From contig NZ_JNXC01000049.1 of assembly GCF_000716595.1 (NCBI RefSeq), positions 1-37,599 of the forward strand: a stretch of 37,599 nucleotides of DNA. The letters run 5' to 3'. Below the pieces are notes generated by a model. The model ran no database searches. It was not told where the DNA came from and worked only from the letters and a program-made list of their open reading frames with translations. Origin of the DNA: Saccharothrix sp. NRRL B-16314 (GTDB lineage: Bacteria > Actinomycetota > Actinomycetes > Mycobacteriales > Pseudonocardiaceae). Below are positions 8,901-16,000 of the stretch, in pieces; the stretch's first letter is position 1, and the number at the start of each line of letters is the position of its first letter. The translations under genes and the position numbers were made by a program.

Positions 8901-11050
8901 CGCTGACCGACACCTCGCCCGGCACCAAGGTCGACGCCTACACGATGACCTATAACGGCCTCGACCAATTGACCATGGTCGAGGAGAAGGTTGCCGCAGA
9001 GGTCAAGGGCACCACCACGTTCTCCTACAACGACAACGGCGCACCACTCACCCGCGGCCACGACCGGCAAAGCTCGGCGTTCCGCTACAACCCGCGTGAC
9101 CTGGTCGACCAGGTCACCAACACCGAGACCGGCGGCCAGCCGAAGATCACCGGCTACACCTACACCGACCGCGGCCAGATCCAGCAGGAGACCAAACCCA
9201 ACGGCAACACCGTCGTCTACGGCTACCACCTCGACGGCGCCCTCGCCTCCCAGGTCGAGAAGAAGTCCGACAACACCCTCGTCGCACAGCACCACATCGA
9301 GTACAACGCCAACGGCCACCGGATCCGCGACGCCTCCAAGATCCAGAACGCCGACAACATCACCGCCTACCTCGACGAGGTACGCGAGTACTCCTACGAC
9401 CCGCTCGACCGCATCCGCAACCTGACCAAGAAATCCGCGGCCGGGGCGGTGCTGGAGACCGAGGACTACGTCCACGACGCCAACAGCAACGTCACCACCT
9501 CGACCCTCGAAGGCAAGACCACCACCTTCAACTACGACCGCAACCGCCTACTCACCGCCACCACTTCCGGCGTCACCGCGGCCTACAACTACGACCCGTT
9601 CGGCCGCCTCGACACCGTCACCTCCGGGGGCCAGATCGTCCAGTCGTACAAGTACGACGGCTTCGACCGCACCACCCAGCACAGCAAGCTCGGCGACGGC
9701 GGTGCGTTGAAGACCACCGGCTACGCCTACGACCCACTGGACCGCACCTCGTCGAAGACCGAGGACGGCAAGACCACCGATTACGCCTACCTCGGCCTCA
9801 CCGACAAGGTCGTCGGCGAGGAGATCGCCGGACAACTCCAACGCACCTACCAATACGACGCGTTCGGCCAGCGCCTCACCCAGATCAAGAAGGACACCGA
9901 CGGCACCGGCCCGCAGGTGGCGGAGGACTCCTACTACGGCTACAACCCTCACACCGACGTCGAGATCCTGACCAAGGACAACGGCGACACCCTCGCCACC
10001 TACGGCTACACCGCCTACGGCAAGGACGACACCGAAGCCTTCACCGGCATCGACAAGCCGGAGGCACAGCAACCCGGCAAGGAGCCGTACAACTTCTACC
10101 GCTACAACGGCAAGCGTTGGGATCCGTCCGCCGACTCCTACGACATGGGGTTCCGCGACTACAACCCCGGCCTCAACCGCTTCCTCACCCGCGACAACTA
10201 CAACGGCGCCCTCGCCGACCTCAACCTCGGCGCCGACCCCTTCACCGGCAACCGCTACGCCTTCACCGGCGGCAACCCCATCAGTGGTATCGAAAACGAC
10301 GGTCACTGCTTTGACTGGTTCCAGAGCGTCTGCGACACAGTCAGTGACGTTGGGGAAGCAGTCGACGAAGGGCTTGACGACATCGGCAACTTTTTCGACG
10401 AGCATGCGGACGATATCGGCAACACACTTCTTGGCGGCGCGTCGATGGCTGGCGGTGCCCTTCTGGCACAGCTCAGTTTCAGCGTCGCGGCAGGCGGCAC
10501 GGTTCTCTGTGGCACCGGTGCCGGATGCGTTTTGGGTGGACCCGCGGTTGCGCTGGGATCCGCCGGTGTGCTCGCGGGAGGCGGGCTGATCATCGGCGGC
10601 GCGGCGCTTTTCACGCAAAGCCTGGGTAACATGTTCGGCAATTCGTCCAGCTCCAGCTCTAGTTCAAGCACGTCACCGACGGGGATGGCTCCGGAGTCCC
10701 CGACAATCAAGAAGGGGAACTTTCGGGGCAGGTACCAGGCTGAACTAGGGCGGCAGGGTAAACCTCGGCTGCCGAACGACTGGGACGCGCATCACGCGAT
10801 TCCGCAGGAGTACCGCAACCATCCGGAGTTCAAGGACTTCGACTTCGACGCGCCGTCGAACATTCGCGGTGTCCCCGGCAGTCGGACGAACCTTCCCAAC
10901 CACGGCCGCGCCGACAACCACCACCAGGACATCACTAACAACTGGACCACCTTCCGCACGCAGAACCCGAACGCCGGTCGGGCCCAGATCGAGGAGTTCG
11001 CACGCCGCATAGACGAACAGTTCGCCGGATCGTACTGGTATTGGCCGTGA
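2918..11050 (+). CDS. Secreted RHS/YD-repeat polymorphic toxin with HNH-like C-terminal nuclease
   Basis: A protein of about 2710 aa. Order, in residues from the 2918 start: signal or membrane segment (about 8-28); N-terminal domain; two DNRLRE-type beta domains (about 328-498 and 615-800) with the TRSFTESQATWN kind of motif; an Ig-like segment (about 806-935); YD/RHS repeats; a golvesin-like domain (about 1841-1975); more YD repeats; and an RHS core ending near GNRYAFTGGNPISG (about 2443-2456). Next come a glycine/alanine-rich hydrophobic pretoxin region, a Ser run and a C-terminal domain of about 110 aa. That domain has WDAHHAIPQEY (HH at 2625-2626) and NLPNHGRADNHHQDI, a pattern of HNH/Endo VII-type nucleases. 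In this family the RHS shell encloses the toxin, which kills neighbouring cells. I prefer GTG 2918, after AGGGGGG and directly before the signal sequence; GTG 2882 is the longer alternative but has no visible ribosome binding site. Immunity is probably the next gene. Confidence 0.9.
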   Translation: MRPPRGFSLLSRLLILSLVAVLAVVGVPAGPPISGPGQLPDLGLSGLWRSVAGWLSPGAAQAAPDEPPQADPAPVARVVEPPTRVREVEDRRTSSMRVFQLSNDEFEAEVSARPESFKDGQGRWRPIDTAVRESGKDGYRFGNDSNVFGSSFGDRTDRLVRFQAGDRHVAMGVDAEARSVEPRVEGNRVVYPGVFDGADLAYVVTGEALKEEIVLHEAPADATYRFTLQLGGVTARSLPDGAIGFFPTGEGVADGPPLFTMPKPFMFDGAEDRKSPHGRVWSDKVTQTVEQRGSEFTVTVKADRAWLAEPGRKYPVTIDPTVKLQPTPTTGQDVQIWSDTPTRNDGSSYQLSVGTDPYGVARSLLRFDTSVVPTGTSLSSAKLRLYYDSELDTGANSNVHEVRRVTAGWSEDTATWNSINTAFAEAGLSTATKQANVGHVWHEWDVRNIAQSWVSGSAVNHGLMVKSTDETLSRGGAIYQAAEFAYNGEIENNPKLVLTYGRPSADLKHPTKIYSTGAELNWGPYVDPDPANPADDVVEYQVHRTVFQAFTPSSSTLIAPLAPSATSFTDTTARPTPADSADPFGNAYYYMVAVKTRDGQLVPGPTQVARLPKAGLITQVFHGGASDTTLSSNQPDTNLDAIGGQPWLMVGNKSSTYGRTRAAVKWNDLSAIPAGARIVDADMMLWGFFSDGSGATFDGHPLTRSFTESQATWNRASTATAWSTPGGDLGAYADHVLGIPNDPNWHIWENAGVVQGWVDNPASNHGFEVKLRDEAGAQQRVLFLSDEAAEPQLRPNLVVTYTQPTAEMTYYAPDTPSLRMIPGDEYTVPVSVTNSTTSTWRAADQVLSYRWNLPDGTDATTGGNRLETALPADVLPGGTVTVQARVKTPIQSDAGNKREQFVLNWDLRNKTTGTWLSATGGIPALAQNVTVEDPTSDQLGLEKFYSYAGKATGSGSNVLVNQFAGNAVFSYDAFTNPGRGLNSFVRMTYNSMDTSATSLGQGWSLAASGLTRLGTYLELHPKGQDYPSRITLPDGDGTSHTFELNKNGSTDPAQWTYDKPAGVHYFVQRDGGADPSRRWKLTRPDRSEFLFDDQGWLTAVKDRNGNEQRFTYTERKSNNQPRKFLAYVTDPHGRQVLTLDYFEKGETSNPKIIDNVQSLTDVSGRTITFTYDDKGLLTRFVDGVGTPQAKTFGFTYDATQGNKNVKLVKITDPRGNATDLAYYTAPVDPRDKWKLQTLTDRLGHNTGFAYSDPDGSTGSEVESTVTDAENHTSTFRMDGYGRPIRTTNAKNQSTQLDWDADNNVVKLTEDNGAVSTWTYDPKTGYPTSIRDAEAIVNNWPATQLDYQTGLGGYTADLTSKTSPQGRMWAFGYDDKGNLTSVTDPKGVPTPSPDDYKTVYTYDQFGQLTTSTDANENTTTFAEFDPTGYPKKTTDAYNHSSTMVYDPRGNVTSVKDALDKITEVGYDVFGRPLQTRTPKDQAAGDFVVTPAPVYDANDNVTQSTAPNGAVSTAVHDKADQISSTTMPKDTPTGPERTASFVYDKVGNLLTETQPLGNLTPADPNDYVTRYGYDEIYQLATTTNADNKTITYTYDRVGNLVMVVDPIKNATPDTTDFTSRTTYDLNHRQVTTTDAEGKVSRVAYDKDGNTASSTDQTNVTTTHVYDERSSLVEVRTPHKAGVERVTKFEYDEAGNQTRVITPRGVETTDDPDDFVAATVYDKLNRPIEKLTPFDRDDTRHTTPDKTTYAYDPVGRVNEVSAPPSAGQTVRNTTKYTYFDNGWVRNTTDPWDIVTAYDYTELGQQKTRTVTSAGGSSNRTMTWAHYPDGKLKSRSDDGVPVGSYVALVDNSDTGNIEIAGNWTTTQGGSQGYDYRSTARGTGATTFTWRPVIGQDGTYEVFAKYPGGVTGTATNAPFTVDTGTTSTTVTLDQTERGGEWVSLGKFPLTTGNTATVTLSDNADGTVIADAVKLVRTPTEVDYENKVFAHSYDANGNLVSLTDTSPGTKVDAYTMTYNGLDQLTMVEEKVAAEVKGTTTFSYNDNGAPLTRGHDRQSSAFRYNPRDLVDQVTNTETGGQPKITGYTYTDRGQIQQETKPNGNTVVYGYHLDGALASQVEKKSDNTLVAQHHIEYNANGHRIRDASKIQNADNITAYLDEVREYSYDPLDRIRNLTKKSAAGAVLETEDYVHDANSNVTTSTLEGKTTTFNYDRNRLLTATTSGVTAAYNYDPFGRLDTVTSGGQIVQSYKYDGFDRTTQHSKLGDGGALKTTGYAYDPLDRTSSKTEDGKTTDYAYLGLTDKVVGEEIAGQLQRTYQYDAFGQRLTQIKKDTDGTGPQVAEDSYYGYNPHTDVEILTKDNGDTLATYGYTAYGKDDTEAFTGIDKPEAQQPGKEPYNFYRYNGKRWDPSADSYDMGFRDYNPGLNRFLTRDNYNGALADLNLGADPFTGNRYAFTGGNPISGIENDGHCFDWFQSVCDTVSDVGEAVDEGLDDIGNFFDEHADDIGNTLLGGASMAGGALLAQLSFSVAAGGTVLCGTGAGCVLGGPAVALGSAGVLAGGGLIIGGAALFTQSLGNMFGNSSSSSSSSSTSPTGMAPESPTIKKGNFRGRYQAELGRQGKPRLPNDWDAHHAIPQEYRNHPEFKDFDFDAPSNIRGVPGSRTNLPNHGRADNHHQDITNNWTTFRTQNPNAGRAQIEEFARRIDEQFAGSYWYWP

Positions 11051-11058
11051 TCATCGAT

Positions 11059-11083
11059 GGGGAGGTCCGTATCGGGCCTCCCC
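11059..11083 (+). terminator. Hairpin between toxin and immunity genes
   Basis: GGGGAGGTCC and GGGCCTCCCC form a 10-pair stem (one G-U) around a 5-base loop, starting 9 bases after the toxin stop. There is no T-run, so it may be an attenuator or a transcript-protecting hairpin rather than a full terminator. It would allow unequal expression of toxin and immunity genes. Confidence 0.5.
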
Positions 11084-11111
11084 GCCTCATGTTGCGAGTA
11101 AGGTGCTGTTC

Positions 11112-11621
11112 GTGACTGCCTTCGACTACGAGCTCTGGCTGACGTCGGTGAATGACCTCGCGGCCCGGTTCGTCTCCGGCTTCGCGGAAAAGTTCGGGTA
11201 CCCGCCCGACGAGAACAAGGCCAGGCCTGCGTTTGGACCGCTCCCGGACGGAGTGATGCAACTGCCCGCTCCACTCGTCGAGTTCTACCGGCATGTGGCG
11301 GAGGTGTCGCTGCCGGATGTTCATATCGGCTACTTCGTCTCGATGGCGCAGGCCACCGTCAACGGGCGTGACGGCAGGCTGCCGGTTCGGATCGAAGGAG
11401 CCGCGAGCATCGACGTGGTGACCTTCGGTTCAGATGGGGGCGGAACCTATTTCGCGCTCGGGCTGCCTGATGGTGCGCCTGTATACAGGATGCCGCCGAG
11501 TGCGGTCGATCGCGAGGGTGTGTACGACAACCGCGATTCTCGCGTGCAAGTAGTGGCAGCGACGTTGCCTGAGTTTCTCACGAAGTTGCATAACTTGCTG
11601 GTTTCCGAAATTCGCCAGTGA
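11112..11621 (+). CDS. Probable SUKH-like immunity protein for the RHS toxin
   Basis: A 169-aa soluble protein 61 bases after the toxin gene on the same strand, the standard place for the cognate immunity gene of a polymorphic toxin. The sequence has the feel of the SMI1/KNR4 (SUKH) superfamily: LPAPLVEFYRHVAEVSLPD near residues 54-72, a mid-protein strand VVTFGSDGGGTYFALGL, and a helical end LPEFLTKLHNLLVSEI. The start chosen is GTG 11112, with AAGG 8 bases upstream; GTG 11103 in the same frame adds three residues but has no binding site. It probably neutralises the HNH-like domain in the cytoplasm of the producer or its kin. The family call is moderate; the context is strong. Confidence 0.65.
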   Translation: MTAFDYELWLTSVNDLAARFVSGFAEKFGYPPDENKARPAFGPLPDGVMQLPAPLVEFYRHVAEVSLPDVHIGYFVSMAQATVNGRDGRLPVRIEGAASIDVVTFGSDGGGTYFALGLPDGAPVYRMPPSAVDREGVYDNRDSRVQVVAATLPEFLTKLHNLLVSEIRQ

Positions 11622-11705
11622 CGCAATGGTCAGGTGATCCCAGCCATGGCTTCGCACAACGAGTCTTTACAGGAGCTATTGAGTCGAATGTGATCGTCTT
11701 CCCTT

Positions 11706-12260
11706 AAGACGACGTCTCATGTGGCGATCGTCGCCAGTCGTTTGAAGCAGGTCAGTGGTGCGGCGAGTGTGAGGAAGGCGCAGTAGTTGTCGGCGTGGCG
11801 TTCGTAGCGGATGGTCAGGCGCCGGTAGCCGGTGAGTCAGGAGATGGTGCGTTCGACGACCCAGCGGTGCCGTCCGAGCCGGTCGAAGGACTGGATGCCT
11901 TTGCGTGCGATGCGCGGGATGATGCCTCGGTGGCGTAACCATCGGCGGAGGTGGTCGATGTCGTATGCCTTGTCCGCGTGGAGCTTCGTCGGGCGGAAGC
12001 GTCGCGGGCCGCGTCGTGAGCGAATGCGCGGGATGGCCATGAGCATGGGCTTGAGTGCTTGGCTGTCGTGCAGGTTCGCCGCGGACACGCCTACGGCCAA
12101 TGGCAGACCGGCACGGTCGGACACGACATGGATCTTCGAGCCGGGCTTGCCGCGGTCGACCGGACTCGGGCCGGTCATGTCGCCCCTTTTTTCGGGCTCT
12201 TTGTACTGATGCGTGGGTGACTTACCCAGGTCGACGAAGGGCACGTCGTTGTGACGTCTA
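11706..12260 (-). mobile_element. Truncated IS5-family element inserted in a TIR gene
   Basis: This holds the C-terminal half of an IS5-type transposase and ends inside the coding frame of the minus-strand TIR gene. Both candidate edges carry YTAR-like target sequence (TTAA at 11704-11707, CTAG at 12258-12261), the usual IS5-family target, with only weak terminal similarity (AGACG next to each). At about 550 bases it is shorter than a full IS5-type element, and the DNA for the N-terminal half of the transposase is missing. Exact ends are uncertain. Confidence 0.5.
11717..12178 (-). pseudogene. IS5-family transposase, 5'-truncated with a nonsense codon
   Basis: From ATG 12178 the frame reads MTGPSPVDRGKPGSKIHVV, then HADKAYD and GRHRWVVERTIS, which are the central and C-terminal DDE motifs of actinobacterial IS5 transposases. 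It meets TGA at 11837-11839 where the family has Trp (WLTGYRRL), then continues in frame as LTGYRRLTIRYERHADNYCAFL to a normal end at 11717. A TGG to TGA change therefore cuts it. The N-terminal half is also absent, so the copy cannot move itself. Confidence 0.75.
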
Positions 12261-12954
12261 GGTTCGCTTCGACGAGTTCGACGGCGAGCCTGGTCTTCCC
12301 GCTGCCACCTGGTCCGGTGAACAACCGGACGTCGGTCGTGGCGGGCTCGGACAGCCAAGCCTGGAGCCGACCGAGTGAGCCGTGCACGTCTTCGTACCGG
12401 ACCACCCGGTGCCGGGGGTTCAGCAATTCGCTCGGCAAGGGGTTTTCCGGCAGTGGCGGCTCCTCGACGAACAGGTCGGGCAGGTCGAGTTCGGGGACCA
12501 GGCCGGCGACGGTGGCCGCGAGCCGTTTGACGTCTTCGCCGAGTCGTCGGTGATCGACGGCGATGCGTTGGCGCAGGGTCAGGCCGTCGATGTCGGCGGG
12601 CAACGTTCCGGGTCTCGGCAGCGGCACACCGTCGAGCAGCACCGGGATGATGTGGACGCCTCGACCGATGGCGCGTCGGATCTCGCGTCGCACCCAGTCG
12701 TTTTCTCGGTCAACCAGTCGTTTTCCGGGTGCGGTTGAGTCTTCGGCCAACCACTCCGGGCCGATCAGCACCAAGAGCACTCGTGCCTGGTCGATCCCGG
12801 CCCGCAATTCTGCGGGGTAAATAGCGCCGGGTGCCATCGACCGGTGATCGAGGAACACGTGATTCGACCCGAACCGGGCGGCGAGCAGCTCGTACACCGC
12901 CGCTGCACCGAACCGGGCATCGGCGGTTCGGTAGTTCACGAAGATCTCGAACAC
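12175..12954 (-). CDS. TIR-NTPase protein, 3' end replaced by an IS element
   Basis: The 259-aa frame starts at GTG 12954 (GGGACGG upstream) with a TIR domain: FEIFVNYRTAD, VFLDHRSMAPGAIYP, VLLVLIGPEWL and NDWVRREI, whose Glu is the expected NADase position. A linker follows, then a P-loop TGPGGSGKTRLAVELV (Lys about 220). Soon after, the homology with the TIR-NTPase at 18335 stops and the last 25 or so residues come from the IS5-type remnant. The original protein was probably much larger. It is divergent from the six-gene TIR/HExxH operon, with 87 bases between the starts, and looks like a lost or silenced member of that system. TIR domains cleave NAD+ or make signalling products; whether this fragment is active is unknown. 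Confidence 0.75.
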   Translation of the reverse strand: MFEIFVNYRTADARFGAAAVYELLAARFGSNHVFLDHRSMAPGAIYPAELRAGIDQARVLLVLIGPEWLAEDSTAPGKRLVDRENDWVRREIRRAIGRGVHIIPVLLDGVPLPRPGTLPADIDGLTLRQRIAVDHRRLGEDVKRLAATVAGLVPELDLPDLFVEEPPLPENPLPSELLNPRHRVVRYEDVHGSLGRLQAWLSEPATTDVRLFTGPGGSGKTRLAVELVEANLDVTTTCPSSTWVSHPRISTKSPKKGAT

Positions 12955-13041
12955 CGCTACACCGTCCCATCGACCTGCCTGCTGGCACAAACAGAAGGCA
13001 CAGCCACCCGCAATTGTGCGGACGTATAGGATCGGTCCATC

Positions 13042-16000
13042 ATGAGAACCAGCCGTCCGGGAATTTTCATCAGCTTCCGCGGTCAAGATGGTGAATACGT
13101 CGCCGATACGATCGACGTGCACGCACGCGTACGGTTCGGTGATCTGGCTGTCTTTCGCTCCAGCAGGTCGATCGGTCCCGGTGACGTCTTCCCGCCCGAA
13201 CTGCTGGAGGCGATCGAGCGGTGCGTCGTCATGCTGGTCGTCGTCGGTCCGAACTGGTTGGTGCGCGGCGACGATGGACGGCGGCGCATCGACGACCCGG
13301 ACGACTGGGTGCGTCGGGAGGTGCGCACAGCGCTGGCCGACGGCAAGCGGGTCGTCGTCGTCAGGTTCGGTGGAGCACCGCGGCTGATCGCGGACGACCT
13401 GCCAGACGACATCGCGGAGCTGGCGATCCGGCAGGACGTGGAGGTGACGCACAAGAACATCGCCCACCTGCTGCCGCGCCTGATGGACGACCTGTTCCGG
13501 CTCGAACCCGAGCTGCGCATCGGCGCGACGGACGGCCTGCGGGGACTCGACGAGTGGTGGGCCCACTGGTCGGGTGTCACCCGGCCGTCGATGCCCGCGG
13601 CGCTGCCGGTCGCCGGGCGGGATGCCGAGACCGGCGCCCTCGGTGCGTGGCTCACGGGCTCGCCCTCCCTACTCCGGCTGCGTTGCACGTCGACCGACGA
13701 GGGCAGCGCCTTCACCGCGGCGGTGCTCGAACTGCACCACCCGGACGTGCGAGCGGTGCGCGTGACCAGCGAAGCGGGCGCGGCGCACTGCGCTGACCTG
13801 GCTCCGCCGCTCCTCGTGGTGGTCGCCACCCCGGACGTCGACGTCCACGCGCTGGCGGCCCGAGGCCTGCACGTGCTGCTCCTCCAGCACATCCACACCT
13901 CGTCGGAGGCTGGCGGAGGTGTGGTGACGCTGCCCAGGCTGTCGACCGAACGCGCGTTGGAGGTCTTCATCGAGGCCGGACTGTCGCACGCCCAGGCCCA
14001 CAAGGCGGCGGGTGTGGCCCGACGCAGCATGGCGGTGTGGCGCTGGAAGTCGGCCGATGGCCTTCGGGCACCGGAGTGGGCGGTCGACGCGATGAGCGGC
14101 CTGGTGCTGGCCGGCTCCTGGTCGACGTCCGACCGATTCGCCGATCAGGACGCCATCGCCGGACTGCTGAAGGAGGATTGGGAGGACGTCGAGAGGTTCG
14201 CCCAGCGCACAGCCGCGTCCGAGGCGCCCTTGCTGCACCGCTCCGGGACCCGGTGGCAGCTCGCCGACTCGGAAGCGGCCTGGATCATGCTCAGGAACTT
14301 CCTCACCCGATCACTCCTGGAGCGGTGGCACGCGATGGCCGTCGCCGTGCTGACCGAGTCCGACCCGCTGCTCGAACTGCCGGACGACGAGCGCTTCACG
14401 GCCAAGGCGATGGGCACCGACCGGAAGTACTCGGACGACTTTCGACGGGCGATAGCGTTCGTCGCGGCGCTCATGGGCGCGGACGGCGAGGAACGGCTGC
14501 CTGATGGGCGGACCGGCCAGAGCCACGCGTCACAGGTGGTCCGGGAGGTGCTCGACCTGTGCAACGGCGATCGGACCGGGAACACCTGGCAGTCGGTGGC
14601 CGAACAACTGCCCTTGCTCGCCGAGGCCGCACCGACCGAATTCCTGCTGGCCCTGGACGGAGCACTGGTGGGGGACACGCCCTTGCTCGCCCACGTGCTC
14701 GATCGGGCCAGCGAGCGTCCCGGGCGGTTCGAACTCAAGGTGTGGTTGTTGTGGGCCCTGGAGACCCTGTGCTGGTCGTCCGAGCACCTGCCGCACGCGG
14801 CGCGCGTGCTGGCTCGTCTCGACGAGCTCGTCACGGCGGGTGCCAACGACCACAACCAGCCGCTGGACAGCCTGTGCCGGGTGTTCCAGCCGGGGTGGGC
14901 CTACACGTCGGCGACGTTGGAGACCCGGCTGCGGGTTGTCGACGGACTTGGCAGCAGGTATCCCGGCACGTGTTGGAAGCTGTTGCTGGAGTTGGTGTCC
15001 CTGCCGCCGTCACGGCTGCACCAGCGGACGAACGAGCCCGAGTTCCGCGACTCCTTGTTGCCGGAGACCGAGGGTCCGACGCCGGACGAGACGGAAGCCG
15101 CGTTCGACGGCGTCGCCGAGCGGGTGGCCACGGCACTCGCGGCTGATCCGCGGCGCTGGATCGACTTGGTCCCGCTGACCGCGCACATCCCGGTCCGGCA
15201 GCGGGACCGGATCGTCCAGGGGCTGTCGGAAGCCGATTTCACGGCTCTGGACGACGAGCAGGCGCTGCGCTTGTGGTCGGAACTCGACGAGTTCGTGCGC
15301 TCCCAACGCACTTACCCGGGCACGGTGGCGAACCACGTGGTGGCGACGTTCGCGACGGTAGCGGAACAGGTCGAACCCAGGCAGCGCGCCGAGCGCCACG
15401 TCTGGCTGTTCACCGCCCGACCGCGGCTGCCCGGCGTCGACTGGCACGACATCGCGGGCTACGACCGTGAACTGGCCGCGCTGCGGGTGGACATCGTGCG
15501 TGAGGTGGCCGGTGCCGGACTGGCCGGTCTGCTGGAACTGGCTCGACGCTCCGAGTGGCCGGACGTGGTGGGCACGGTGACCGCACAAGCCACCGAAGAC
15601 CTGTTCCTCGATGACGTGGTGCTTTTCCTGGACGGTTCGGAGCACGAGACCCTGTTCGCCCGGAGCTGGGTGGAGACCCGCGTCCGCGAAGGCGGCGAGC
15701 CTTGGTGGCGGCCTCTGGTCACCAGGATGACCACATGGAGCGCAAAGGGGCAGGCCGAATTCCTGATCGCCTTGTCGCGCTCCGCGGACGTTTCGACCCT
15801 TCTCGACGTCGCCGACGGCGAGGCGGCGGAACTGTTCTGGCGGCAGGTGCCTGCCTGGCCCGCGGTGGGAGACGAGCCGGAACGGTTCTTCGACCTGGTG
15901 CTGGAGCACCGGCGCCCGTGGTCGGTGATCAGCGCTTTGTCGAGGGCGGTCCACGTGGACCCCGAGACCGCATGGGCCAGGTCGCCGCTGCTCATCACGA

